DNA of 6,959 nt from positions 1-6,959 of the forward strand of contig WRIF01000083.1 in the NCBI GenBank assembly GCA_009782865.1, written 5' to 3'. The position numbers were made by a program, and so were the translations under genes. The stretch comes from Promicromonosporaceae bacterium (GTDB lineage Bacteria; Actinomycetota; Actinomycetes; Actinomycetales; Cellulomonadaceae). Positions 1 to 6,959 of the stretch are shown in pieces. Within the stretch, counting starts at the first letter, position 1. Each line of letters starts with the position of its first letter. The notes beneath the pieces are model-generated. The model was not told the origin of the DNA and made no database searches. It saw only the letters and a list, made by a program, of their open reading frames with translations.

Positions 1-564
1 GTTCTTGCGGCGGCCTGTCTTACCGCCTTTTCCGTCGCCCTGGCGTGGCGGGATTCCCGGGATTGGCTGGCCGGCCGTTCCCGACGGCTTTTCCCGTTTC
101 CCTGGCAGGACGCCGTGTCCGTCGTCCTCGCCCAGCCGGGGGAAAAGGCTGTTCGCTTCGAAAAAAACTCTCGGGGGGAATGGGAAATCCGCTTGGCCGG
201 GGATCGGACCGACGTTCTCGGCTACCACGCCTTGGACGAGTTCGCCGCCCTGGCCGCCTTGGCTTGGCGCGAACCGTTGCGGGAGGGGCGGGAGCCCGAT
301 CCCGATCTGGCGACGGTTTTGGACGCCGTCTCCTCCGGCGGCCAGGCGGTCCGCCTCGTCTTCGGCGACGCCGCCGACAACCTGCGGGCGGTTCGGGTGG
401 CCGGCGACTCCGGCGCGGTGTACGGGGTCAACTGCGATCTGCTGAAGTTCCTCGACTGGCCTCCGGAACGCTGGCGCAGCTTCAACCTGGCATCGGCGGG
501 ATCCGGCCGGCGGCCGGGAAAAAACACGCCTTTTTCCCGGGGGGCCGGCCCCGGGGGGGAGCCG
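1..564 (+). CDS. DUF4340-like domain protein, fragment (5' end outside window, 3' end lost in a fusion)
   Basis: The frame is open from the first base, so the true start lies upstream. The first 16 codons encode a hydrophobic stretch (VLAAACLTAFSVALAW), most likely an N-terminal membrane anchor followed by an Arg-rich segment. From about codon 37 the sequence follows a DUF4340 pattern: a strand ending in QPGEK, then an F-x-K-x-x-x-G-x-W segment, an Asp/Ala-rich helix, a V-R-L-V-F-G-D strand, a V-Y-G-V strand and a final L-x-x-P-x-x-x-W-R-S-F-N-L segment (about codons 150-163). In other bacteria such proteins are often encoded beside Gld-type ABC transporters; their biochemical role is not established. 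I know the family mainly from Proteobacteria, Cyanobacteria and Firmicutes, not Actinobacteria. No stop codon ends the domain; the frame continues into the DUF4349 gene, so the 564 boundary is only approximate. The assignment rests on pattern recognition and is moderate. Confidence 0.5.
514..540. repeat. Perfect 10-bp inverted repeat (stem-loop)
   Basis: CCGGGAAAAA (514-523) is the exact reverse complement of TTTTTCCCGG (531-540), with a 7-base loop. It lies just after the last recognisable DUF4340 residues and encodes a low-complexity Gly/Pro/Arg stretch, which would suit an intergenic hairpin more than a folded domain. It might be the transcription terminator of the DUF4340 gene, but the T tract is inside the stem rather than after it and no stop codon precedes it, so terminator function is only a guess. 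The structure itself is certain. Confidence 0.6.
541..552. repeat. 12-bp GC-only palindrome followed by a G7 run
   Basis: GGGGCCGGCCCC is a perfect palindrome that abuts the preceding stem-loop and is followed by seven G (553-559). Together 514-559 is a highly structured, homopolymer-rich stretch. Such stretches are prone to polymerase switching and assembly error, which matters because the apparent DUF4340/DUF4349 fusion point lies here or just downstream. The G run followed by AG (GGGGAG at 556-561) could also act as a ribosome binding site for the ATG at 565. Confidence 0.55.
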
Positions 565-1584
565 ATGACCGACGCCTGGGACGATGTAGACCACGTCGCC
601 GCAGAGCCTCGAGACGAGGCCGAAGAGACCGGCCGCCCTGGCACACAGGCCTACCTCACTCCCGCTGAGGAAGCCGCCCTGACGGCGGCCAGTGAAGGCC
701 CCGCAGATTCAGCGGAACTGCCGGTCGCCGTCGAGGCTCCGACGGAGTATGCCGACTTCCTCGGGCAGGAACCGCGCCCCTTGAGCGGCCTGGTCGACAT
801 CGACGGCCGTCCACTGCGCTCAACCGAGCGGGGCCGTGAGGTGATCATCACCGGCACCGCCACCCTAGCGGCCGCCAGCCCGCCCACCGCCTCGGCCGCC
901 CTGTCGGTCTGGGTGCAGCAACAGGGCGGGCATGTCGAGGCCCGCGAGGAGTCGATGAGGGCCGACGGCACGGGGAGCGCCTGGCTGCGGCTGCGCATCC
1001 CGGTGGACCGCATGGCCTCCGCGGTCAATGCCCTCAGCGAGTTTGGTGCCGTTCGCACCATCAACGTCCAGTCCGACGACGTCACCGTGGCCGGTGCGCA
1101 CCTTGACACCCAGATCGGCACCTTGACCATGACCGCCGAGCAGGTGCAACAGTGGCTTATCGAGGCGGATCAGCTCTGGGAGGTCGAGCACTACGAGGGC
1201 GAACTCATCGGCCGCCACGCCGACCTGTACGCCCTGCGGGAGGAACGCGACACCATGTCCCGGCAGGCCTCACTGTCCACCCTGGAGGTCACCTTCTTCA
1301 CCGAGGCCGCCCCGGCCATCGTGGTCGAGGCGGACGAGGAGCACGACGAGGAGGAGCCCGGCGCGGTCGGAGTCCTCGACGGCCTGAGCGACGGCTGGCA
1401 GGCCACCTCCGGCGTGTTTCGCGGAGTCATGGTGGTTCTCGGGGCGGCGCTGCCCCCGCTGTTGATTGGCGGCGCCCTGTTTGTGCCGACCGCCCTGTAT
1501 CTCCGCAGCCGCCGGCGCCAGCGGTCGGCTAGCCCCACCTCGGTGGCGGCCGGCCCCATCCCCGCCGCTGCCCCGACCGCCTGA
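565..1584 (+). CDS. DUF4349 domain membrane protein (N-terminus uncertain)
   Basis: Counting from the ATG at 565 the product is 339 residues. Residues ~1-85 are acidic and Ala/Pro-rich with no recognisable fold. A DUF4349 domain follows at about 86-245. It opens with R-G-R-E-V-I-I-T-G-T-A-T-L, has Q-Q-G-G-H-V-E before a W-L-R-L-R-I-P-V-D-R strand, and continues with a G-A-V-R-T-I strand leading to the D-D-V-T helix start. A charged helical segment (about 192-235) probably forms a coiled coil and ends in S-T-L-E-V-T-F. An acidic linker (EADEEHDEEEPG) leads to one membrane helix at about 289-313, then a short basic tail (LRSRRRQR), which suggests an extracytoplasmic domain with the tail inside the cell. 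Typical actinobacterial relatives begin with a lipoprotein signal peptide; none is seen here. The frame is open back to position 1, so the native start is probably missing and 565 is only the first plausible start after the DUF4340 part. Function of the family is not established. It converges on ppk1. Confidence 0.7.
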   Translation: MTDAWDDVDHVAAEPRDEAEETGRPGTQAYLTPAEEAALTAASEGPADSAELPVAVEAPTEYADFLGQEPRPLSGLVDIDGRPLRSTERGREVIITGTATLAAASPPTASAALSVWVQQQGGHVEAREESMRADGTGSAWLRLRIPVDRMASAVNALSEFGAVRTINVQSDDVTVAGAHLDTQIGTLTMTAEQVQQWLIEADQLWEVEHYEGELIGRHADLYALREERDTMSRQASLSTLEVTFFTEAAPAIVVEADEEHDEEEPGAVGVLDGLSDGWQATSGVFRGVMVVLGAALPPLLIGGALFVPTALYLRSRRRQRSASPTSVAAGPIPAAAPTA

Positions 1585-1606
1585 CGGGTTGGAGTTAGGC
1601 GAAGGG

Positions 1607-1622
1607 CGGGCGCAGGCGCCCG
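1607..1622. terminator. Candidate bidirectional hairpin between convergent genes
   Basis: CGGGCG-CAGG-CGCCCG forms a perfect 6-bp stem with a 4-base loop. It sits 22 bases after the stop of the DUF4349 gene and 43 bases past the end of ppk1 on the other strand. There is no T tract on either side, so it is not a classical intrinsic terminator. In high-GC actinobacteria, hairpins without a U tract between convergent genes are often proposed as terminators, but a 6-bp GC stem also arises easily by chance at this composition. The rest of 1585-1665 holds nothing I recognise. Confidence 0.25.
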
Positions 1623-1665
1623 ACGGCGATGACGAGGGCGCTCACCGTCCGGTTGGCGGCGGTCA

Positions 1666-3969
1666 TCACGGGCGGGGGCGGTGGGCGTGACGACGAATCA
1701 GCTCCGACTGCAGGTCGGTCAGCGGTGCGCCGTCGTCGTCCCGGCTGTGTCTCGTCCAAATGTCGTCGGGCCCGAGGCGCCAGGAGGCGGTGGTGTCCGC
1801 CATCGAGACCTCAAGCAGGTCCACCAGTTCGGCCACCTGTTCGGCATCGACCACGCGAACCAGGGCCTCCACCCGCCGGTCTAGGTTGCGGTGCATCAGG
1901 TCGGAGGAGCCGATAAACACCTCTGGGATCAACACCTTTGGCCCGCTCGGAGGGCCTTCGCCTGGGGCCAGGCCGACGGAGTTGGCGAAGGCAAAGATGC
2001 GGGAGTGCTCCAGGAAGCGGCCCAGGATCGAGCGGACCCGAATGTTCTCCGAGAGGCCGGGCACCCCTGGACGGACGGCGCAGATGCCGCGCACCACCAG
2101 GTCGACCGGCACTCCCGCCTGCGAGGCGCGGTAGAGGGCGTCGATGGTGGCCTCGTCGACAATCGAGTTGACCTTGATCCGCACCCAGGCCTCCCTGCCC
2201 GCCCGGGCGGCCTCCGTCTCGCGCTCGATGCGCTGGATCAGGCCGGAGCGGATGGTGCGCGGGGCCACCAGCAGGCGCTGGTACTTCGACTGCGGGGCGT
2301 AGCCGCTCAACTGGTTGAAAAGGCGGGTCAGGTCCGCGCCGACCTCGGGGTCACAGGTGAGCAGGCCGTGGTCGGTGTACAGGCGGGCCGTCTTGGGGTG
2401 GTAGTTGCCGGTGCCCACATGGCAGTAGCGGCGCAGGCCATCGGGCTCCTGCCGAATCACCAGCGACAGCTTGCAGTGGGTCTTCAGCCCGACAATGCCG
2501 TACACCACATGGACCCCTGCCTCCTCCAGGCGTCGGGCCCAGGTGATGTTGGCCTGTTCATCGAAGCGCGCCTTGATCTCCACCAGGGCGAGCACCTGCT
2601 TGCCGGCGGCCGCGGCATCGATCAGCGCATCGACTATGGGGGAGTCCCCGGAGGTGCGGTAGAGGGTCTGCTTGATGGCCAGCACCTTGGGGTCGGCCGC
2701 GGACTGCTCCAGGAAGGTCTGCACCGAGGTGGAGAAGCTGTCATACGGGTGATGCAGCAGGATGTCGCGGCGCACGATGGCCTCGAACAGGTCGGTGGGT
2801 TGGGCGGATTCGACCGGGGCAAGCTGGCGGTGAGTGGTCGGCACAAATGGCGGATAGTGCAGGGCCGGGCGGTCGAGGTCGGCAATGACGTTCAGGCCGG
2901 TCAGGTCGATTGGGGCGGGCAGCTCGTAGACCTCCTCGTCCGTCACCCGCAGCTCGCGGACCAGCAGCGCCCGGACGCGCCCCGAGATGCCGCTGGTGAC
3001 CTCCAGGCGGACCGGCGGGCCGAAACGGCGGCGAAGCAGCTCCTTTTCCATGGCCTTGAGCAGGTTCTCGACGTCGTCCTCCTCGACATCGATGTCCTCG
3101 TTGCGGGTGACCCGGAAGGGGTGGGACTCCACCACCTCCATGCCGGGGAACAGGTGATGCAGGAGGGCCTGGATCACCTCCTCAAGGGGGACGAAGGAGG
3201 TGAGCCCCCTGGAATCGCGGGCGTCCTCCGCAGTGGGGTCGGACGGCCGTCCCTTCTTGTCGACCGCGATGAAGCGCGGCAGGCCCTCAGGAATCTTCAC
3301 CCGCGCAAAGTGCTCCTTGCCGGAGGTGGCGGAGCGCACGATCACCGCGAGGTTGAGGCTCAGGCCGGAGATGTAGGGGAACGGGTGAGCCGGATCGACG
3401 GCCAGTGGGGTCAGCACCGGGTAGATCTGCCGGCGGAAGTACTTGTGGAGCCGCTCGCGCTCCCTGTCCTCCAGATCGTCCCAGTGCAAGATGGTGATGC
3501 CCTCCGCCGCCAGGGCGGGCTGCACCTGCTCCTGGAAGACCCGGGCGTGCCGCCTCATCAGGCGCTGCGAGCGCTTGGTGATGACATCGAGCGCCCGCCG
3601 GGGCGTGTAGCCGCTGGCCGAGGTCACCGCGATGCCGGTGGCGATGCGACGCTTGAGGCCAGCGACCCGCACCATGAAGAACTCGTCGAGGTTGGAGGCG
3701 ACGATCGCCAGGAAGCGCGTCCGCTCCAGCAGGGCCAGGCTCGGGTCTTCTGCCAGTTCCAGCACGCGCTCGTTGAAGGCGAGCCAACTGAGTTCGCGGT
3801 CGGCAAAGCGGCCCGACGGCAGCGAGGCTGGCTCCGATTCGTCTGGCCCGCCTGGACGCGCCGCGCCCGCCGCCTCCTCGGCGATGTGCTCGGCGATGTG
3901 CGCGGCCAACTCCTCAGAGATCGGGCGCGAGGTGCGCTGGGCCTCATCAGGCCTTGCCGCGGCGTCCAT
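1666..3969 (-). CDS. ppk1: Polyphosphate kinase 1
   Basis: Polyphosphate kinase 1 reversibly transfers the gamma-phosphate of ATP onto polyphosphate, a phosphate/energy store involved in stress survival. The product is 767 residues from the ATG at 3969, slightly longer than the ~690 of E. coli because of an acidic, Ala-rich N-terminal extension (about 1-54). The N domain starts at [15 protein letters not shown], with Asn66 matching the ATP-contacting Asn45 of E. coli. The two phospholipase-D-like C domains are complete. Arg438 (LYRTS) and Arg468 (ARFDE) match E. coli Arg375 and Arg405. His498 in GLKTHCK matches the autophosphorylated His435, and His517 in [14 protein letters not shown] matches His454; the 30- and 19-residue spacings are conserved. 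The last domain holds the [17 protein letters not shown] block. The frame stays open upstream to 4287, but that part overlaps mshD and is not PPK-like, so 3969 is the better start. It overlaps the mshD stop by 23 bases, implying co-transcription; only a weak GGTGGA precedes the start. No missing residues are apparent. Confidence 0.97.
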   Translation of the reverse strand: MDAAARPDEAQRTSRPISEELAAHIAEHIAEEAAGAARPGGPDESEPASLPSGRFADRELSWLAFNERVLELAEDPSLALLERTRFLAIVASNLDEFFMVRVAGLKRRIATGIAVTSASGYTPRRALDVITKRSQRLMRRHARVFQEQVQPALAAEGITILHWDDLEDRERERLHKYFRRQIYPVLTPLAVDPAHPFPYISGLSLNLAVIVRSATSGKEHFARVKIPEGLPRFIAVDKKGRPSDPTAEDARDSRGLTSFVPLEEVIQALLHHLFPGMEVVESHPFRVTRNEDIDVEEDDVENLLKAMEKELLRRRFGPPVRLEVTSGISGRVRALLVRELRVTDEEVYELPAPIDLTGLNVIADLDRPALHYPPFVPTTHRQLAPVESAQPTDLFEAIVRRDILLHHPYDSFSTSVQTFLEQSAADPKVLAIKQTLYRTSGDSPIVDALIDAAAAGKQVLALVEIKARFDEQANITWARRLEEAGVHVVYGIVGLKTHCKLSLVIRQEPDGLRRYCHVGTGNYHPKTARLYTDHGLLTCDPEVGADLTRLFNQLSGYAPQSKYQRLLVAPRTIRSGLIQRIERETEAARAGREAWVRIKVNSIVDEATIDALYRASQAGVPVDLVVRGICAVRPGVPGLSENIRVRSILGRFLEHSRIFAFANSVGLAPGEGPPSGPKVLIPEVFIGSSDLMHRNLDRRVEALVRVVDAEQVAELVDLLEVSMADTTASWRLGPDDIWTRHSRDDDGAPLTDLQSELIRRHAHRPRP
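3947..3969 (-). other. mshD-ppk1 coding overlap (possible translational coupling)
   Basis: The ppk1 ATG (3969-3967) lies inside the last codons of mshD, whose TGA is at 3949-3947. The two genes thus share 23 bases in different frames. With only a weak Shine-Dalgarno-like GGTGGA upstream of the ppk1 start, translation of ppk1 probably benefits from ribosomes finishing mshD. This is an inference from the layout. Confidence 0.6.
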
Positions 3970-4957
3970 GACCAGATTGTTCCACCGGGAGGGCGGCCTG
4001 TACAGGCTGGGCGTACTGGACATCCCGGCCGATCTCCTCGAATCCGAACTTGCGATACAGCCCACGGGCGGCGGTGTTGTCGCCGTCCACGTAGAGGCGG
4101 GTGACCTCCTCGTATCGATCCAGGTAGCCCAGGGCGCAGGTGAGCAGGGCCTGTCCCAGGCCCTGCCCGCCGGACGCCGGATCGATCCCCAGGGCGTAGA
4201 TCTCGCCGCGGGCGGGTTGGCGTGCCGTTTCCGCGTGGCGCTTGGTCCAGGCGAAACCGGCGAGCGACGACGACGGCCCCGCCTCAAGCGGCTCGGCCAC
4301 GAAGAACCCGGCGGCGTCGAACCAGGGCTCGGCCAGGCGCTGACGGAGGTCTGCGATGGTCAGGCGCCCCTGCTCCGGGTGGGCGGCGAAGGCTTTGGCG
4401 TTCACCTGCACCCAGGCCTCGCCGTCGACGTCGGGCCGGAAGGTGCGGAAGCGGAAACCGCCCCGGGCCGGTGGCTCCGTGGCCGGGTGTGCCCCGCCCG
4501 GTCGGGGCCGTTCCAGCAGCAGCAGTTCGCGCGCCACTTGGTAGCCGTGCCGGGCGGCAAAGTGGCGGGCCGTCGGCAGGTCGCCATGCGCCCAGAGGCG
4601 CAGCGGCTGTGCCGCTGCCGCTCCATCCCCGCCGGTGAGGGGGTAGCGGACATCGCGCTCGGCGATCCGCAGCAGGGCGCTGCCGACCCCGCCGCCGCGC
4701 CGCCCGGGATGCACCACCAGTTCCGCGCTGGCGGCGAGCGCGCCGCGGTCCAGCAGGAGGTAGCCCTCGAGCGTGCCCGTGCGGCTAAGCGCGCGGACGT
4801 GGGTGAGGGTCGGGGTGTCGTCTCCGAGGCGCAGCAGGGTGGCCTCGGAGAGGGGGGCAACCCCGTCTGCGGCCTCGGCGGCCGCCGCGAGGGTACGGAC
4901 GGCGCCGGCCTCCTCGGGCATCAGGGGGCCGATGGCCAGGGGGGGCGGGAAGCGCAT
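3947..4957 (-). CDS. mshD: Mycothiol synthase (acetyl-CoA:Cys-GlcN-Ins acetyltransferase)
   Basis: MshD performs the last step of mycothiol biosynthesis in the cytoplasm, acetylating Cys-GlcN-Ins with acetyl-CoA. The 336-residue product is a tandem GNAT protein, close to the usual ~300-320 residues of the family. The N-terminal GNAT half (about 5-150) keeps the acetyl-CoA loop [16 protein letters not shown] (81-96). The C-terminal, catalytically important half (about 168-320) has the family signature [16 protein letters not shown] (185-200), E-P-W-F-D, the G-F-A-W-T-K strand, the acetyl-CoA loop [16 protein letters not shown] (257-272), and [19 protein letters not shown]. The ATG at 4957 is preceded by GAGG only two bases away. 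A Met at residue 13 is an alternative start, but it has no better binding site. The gene is first in a two-gene unit with ppk1, and its presence fixes the central segment as actinobacterial. No other mycothiol gene is nearby, which is normal because the msh genes are scattered. Confidence 0.94.
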   Translation of the reverse strand: MRFPPPLAIGPLMPEEAGAVRTLAAAAEAADGVAPLSEATLLRLGDDTPTLTHVRALSRTGTLEGYLLLDRGALAASAELVVHPGRRGGGVGSALLRIAERDVRYPLTGGDGAAAAQPLRLWAHGDLPTARHFAARHGYQVARELLLLERPRPGGAHPATEPPARGGFRFRTFRPDVDGEAWVQVNAKAFAAHPEQGRLTIADLRQRLAEPWFDAAGFFVAEPLEAGPSSSLAGFAWTKRHAETARQPARGEIYALGIDPASGGQGLGQALLTCALGYLDRYEEVTRLYVDGDNTAARGLYRKFGFEEIGRDVQYAQPVQAALPVEQSGHGRRGKA

Positions 4958-5163
4958 GGCCTCATTGTGGCCGACCGTCGGCCGCTTCGCAGGGCCAGGT
5001 GCCCCAATGCGGTGCCCCAGACGGCGAAGTGATTGCCCGCACCGAGGCCAGTGGCCTTAGGCTTCGTCGGTCAAGGGGTGCACGGCGGGGGCCGGCGGTC
5101 CCCCTGGCTGGCTGGAAGTGGGAGATGCGCGCCCGGACTCGACGGACGCGCCATTACTCGCAG
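4958..5163. promoter_or_regulatory. Divergent intergenic region between mshD and the helicase gene
   Basis: This 206-base spacer must hold the promoters for the minus-strand mshD-ppk1 unit and the plus-strand helicase. I see no convincing -35/-10 pair; the sequence is GC-rich with several GGCC-containing short inverted repeats (for example 4969-4983). The helicase-side frame is open back to 4999, but the extra residues are Arg/Gly/Ala-rich and unlike any domain, so I treat them as non-coding. Within it, GGAAG at 5114-5118 lies six bases before an in-frame ATG at 5125, an alternative helicase start. Confidence 0.45.
4969..4983. repeat. 15-bp inverted repeat upstream of mshD (possible operator)
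   Basis: GGCCGAC-C-GTCGGCC is a perfect 7-bp inverted repeat around a single central base, ending 11 bases before the mshD start codon. Its two-fold symmetry and its place in the leader would suit an operator for a dimeric regulator. A one-base loop cannot form a full RNA hairpin, which argues for a DNA-level site if it is functional. No known operator consensus was recognised, and GC-rich palindromes of this size do occur by chance. Confidence 0.3.
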
Positions 5164-6606
5164 ATGGGGGATGATTGGCGGGTGGCCGCCCTCCTCGACA
5201 CCCTGCTCGCCAGCGGGCTGCGCGCGAGCCGGGCCCTCCACATCCGCCACCTGCCGGCCCGCGCGGCGACCTTCGCGCCCTGGCCCGACTGGGCCGCGCC
5301 CGAGCTGGTAGACGCCTATCATGGCCTGGGAGTGGAGCGGCCATGGGCCCACCAGGCCGAGGCCGCCACGGCCATCTGGGACGGAAGGCAGGTGGCACTC
5401 GCCACCTCCACCGGCTCGGGAAAGTCGCTGGCCTACTGGCTGCCTGCCCTGACCGCGATCCTCGGACCCGCCAGCGGCGCGGGAGAGACCAAACCGAACG
5501 CAGCGGACGATGGCCCGGCTAGCCTGGCCGGTGGCCGAAACGCAGCACTCGCAGGCCACCCATCAGCCTCCGGCCTGGTCGCACCGGCGATCCCCGGGCT
5601 CCCGAGGCCCGACTTCTCGCTCGACGGCGGTCGGGGTGCGACGCTCTACCTCTCACCCACCAAGGCGTTGGCGGCCGACCAGCTGGCCGCCCTCCAGCGA
5701 CTGCTGTCCGCCCTAGACCCTTCCGCCGCCCGGCGCGTGCTGGCCGCCACTTGCGACGGCGACACGGGGCTTGAGGCGCGCAAGTGGGTACAGTCCGCAG
5801 CGAACATCGTCCTGACCAACCCGGACTTCCTGCACTACTCGCTGTTGCCGGGGCACCGGCGCTGGGCGCGCCTGCTGCGCGACCTGCGCTTCGTGGTGCT
5901 CGATGAGGGACACTCCTATCGGGGCGTCTTCGGCGCGCACGTCTCGCTGGTGCTCAGGCGCCTGGCCCGCCTGGTGGAGCACTATCAGGGCCGTCCGCCG
6001 ACCTTTGTGGTGGCCTCCGCCACCTCAGCCGATCCGGCAGCCACCACCGCCCGACTCCTGGGCCTGACGCCGGACGAGGTGATCGCCGTCACCGCCGACG
6101 GCTCACCCGCCGGCGAGCAGACCGTGGTGCTCTGGCAGCCACCTGAACTGTCCACCCTCGACGGCCGTGCCGGGTGGCTGTCGCCGGAGGCAGGTGGCGT
6201 CGACCCGGCCGCCGACCCGACCACCGACCCCTGGACGCTCATCGACCTCGACACCCCAGACGCCTGGGCCGAGGCCACCGCCGCGCCCCCGCCTCCCGCC
6301 CACGAGGCGGCGGGAGGCTTTGCCGAACGGGAAGCCGAGGGGCCGCGCCGGTCGGCCACCGCCGAGGTGGCGGAGCTGCTGGCCGACCTGGTGGCCGCCG
6401 ATGCCCGCACCCTCGCCTTCACGCGCTCCCGGCGGGGGGCAGAATCGGTGGCCTCCGCCACCCGCCGCCTGCTTGAGGCCCGCGGCCATCCGCGGCTGTC
6501 GCAGGTGGCGGCCTACCGCGGGGGCTACCTGCCCGAGGAGCGGCGGGGGCTGGAGCGCGCCCTGCGCGCCGGTGACCTGCTGGGCCCGGCCACCACCCAT
6601 GCCCTC
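5164..6606 (+). CDS. DEAD/DEAH-box helicase of the YprA/MrfA/Rv3649 type, 3'-truncated at a join
   Basis: This is a superfamily 2 ATP-dependent helicase; characterised relatives such as Bacillus MrfA act in DNA repair, but this one's substrate is unknown. About 480 residues remain of an expected ~750-800. Seen in order: a Q-motif-like region R-P-W-A-H-Q-A-E-A; Walker [10 protein letters not shown] (80-88, Lys87); motif Ia [12 protein letters not shown] (162-173); T-N-P-D-F-L-H; motif II D-E-G-H (247-250) followed by S-Y-R-G-V-F-G; motif III S-A-T (285-287); and the start of the second RecA domain with F-T-R-S-R-R-G-A-E (419-427) and [12 protein letters not shown]. The family block G-V-A-T-T-N-A-L-E-L-G-V-D is reached only as [11 protein letters not shown], then homology stops. 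The rest of that domain and the C-terminal DUF1998 zinc-binding region are absent. The frame continues to a stop at 6778-6780, but that tail is antisense to dnaJ. The 5164 ATG fits the conserved N-terminus; 5125 is an alternative with a better binding site. Two low-complexity insertions (100-158 and 328-394) interrupt the core. Confidence 0.85.
6589..6606. other. Chimeric join between actinobacterial helicase and foreign dnaJ
   Basis: Left of this point the plus strand encodes a helicase; right of it the minus strand encodes DnaJ. Both genes stop matching their family here, and the same bases fit both: plus-strand GCCACCACC reads A-T-T of the helicase motif, while the minus strand reads G-G-G of the DnaJ G-M-G-G-G start of its Gly-rich region. 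Such shared bases are what is expected of a template switch or mis-joined read overlap. Base composition also drops in GC to the right, where runs such as TTTTTTTATG appear. Confidence 0.8.
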
Positions 6607-6828
6607 GACCCCGGCAAAGCCGAACTGATCGTAGGCCTGTTTTTTCTGATCATCAGAAAGGACTTCGTAGGCCTCGGTGGCTTCCTTGAATTTCTCTTCG
6701 GCGGTCTTGTTTCCCGGATTCTTGTCAGGATGATACTGAATGGCAAGCTTCCGGTAGGCTTTTTTTATGTCATCCTTTGAGGCGTTTTTCTGTACCCCGA
6801 GAACCTCGTAATAATCACGCTTCGCCAT
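6589..6828 (-). CDS. dnaJ: DnaJ (Hsp40) co-chaperone, J-domain fragment only
   Basis: DnaJ stimulates the ATPase of DnaK and delivers unfolded proteins to it in the cytoplasm. About 80 residues are present from the ATG at 6828: a complete J-domain (about 4-68) with helix [11 protein letters not shown], the invariant H-P-D at 33-35, K-N-P-G-N-K, and helix III/IV through E-V-L-S-D-D and Y-D-Q-F-G. It ends [10 protein letters not shown], the beginning of the Gly-rich linker. The zinc finger, substrate-binding and dimerisation domains of a ~375-residue DnaJ are missing. Reading on beyond 6589 gives 160 residues antisense to the helicase, not DnaJ. The [10 protein letters not shown] wording reminds me of spirochaetal (Treponema-like) DnaJ; the source assignment is an inference. 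The start overlaps the dnaK stop as TAATG. Confidence 0.93.
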
Positions 6829-6959
6829 TATTTCTCGTCGTCCACGACCTCATAGTCTGCGTCTTCGGCGTTTTTGGTACCGGATCCTCCGGAGTCACCG
6901 GGATTGGGCCCTCCGGCTGTTTCATCGCCTGCACCGGCCGCCGCACCGGACCCTCCGGC
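6828..6959 (-). CDS. dnaK: DnaK (Hsp70) C-terminal tail, fragment
   Basis: The last 43 codons of dnaK, with the rest of the gene beyond the right edge of the window. The residues are a Gly/Ala/Ser-rich, disordered lid tail ([17 protein letters not shown] at the start) ending in [10 protein letters not shown] and TAA. The E-x-x-D-x-x-E/D-K-type acidic ending is the conserved DnaK C-terminal motif, also thought to bind unfolded clients weakly. Position directly upstream of dnaJ in the same direction is the classical order and strengthens the call. TAA (6830-6828) shares its last A with the dnaJ ATG, so the two are translationally coupled. No separate dnaJ promoter is visible. Confidence 0.9.
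   Translation of the reverse strand, partial: AGGSGAAAGAGDETAGGPNPGDSGGSGTKNAEDADYEVVDDEK

Overview
The window does not read as one continuous stretch of a single genome. Its central part, about position 600 to 6,600, is high-GC and looks actinobacterial (Actinomycetota). It carries a mycothiol synthase (mshD), and mycothiol is essentially an actinobacterial thiol. It also carries an actinobacterial-type polyphosphate kinase 1 (ppk1), a DUF4349 membrane protein and a large DEAD/DEAH helicase of the YprA/MrfA/Rv3649 type. Both ends carry sequence that seems to come from other organisms: a DUF4340-like gene fragment on the left, and a dnaK-dnaJ fragment on the right that most resembles Spirochaetota (Treponema-like). 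The simplest reading is a chimeric contig or amplification product with two joins.

Layout, left to right. (1) 1-~564, plus strand: part of a protein with a hydrophobic N-terminal segment and a DUF4340-like domain. It runs in frame, with no stop, into (2) the DUF4349 protein (565-1584, plus), which has a C-terminal membrane helix but no signal peptide of its own. A strong inverted repeat and a GC palindrome lie just before the transition. (3) A short convergent gap (1585-1665) with a small GC hairpin. (4) ppk1 (1666-3969, minus), complete, with all catalytic residues recognisable. (5) mshD (3947-4957, minus), complete, upstream of ppk1 and overlapping its start by 23 bases, so the two probably form a translationally coupled operon. 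(6) A 206-base divergent spacer (4958-5163) with a 15-base palindrome 11 bases from the mshD start codon. (7) The helicase (5164-~6606, plus), which loses its second RecA-like domain part-way through, at the right-hand join. (8) On the minus strand, the J-domain of DnaJ (6589-6828), and (9) the last 43 residues of DnaK (6828-6959). Their stop and start codons overlap as TAATG, the usual dnaK-dnaJ order.

How the genes relate: mshD and ppk1 share an operon but have distinct jobs (thiol redox buffer; polyphosphate storage and stress response). The helicase is divergent and is probably a separate DNA-repair transcription unit. The DUF4340 and DnaK/DnaJ fragments should not be read as functional partners of the actinobacterial genes. 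I see no rRNA, tRNA, CRISPR array, insertion sequence or phage gene, and nothing that convincingly forms a new biological system. The most informative signals are the two composite joins.
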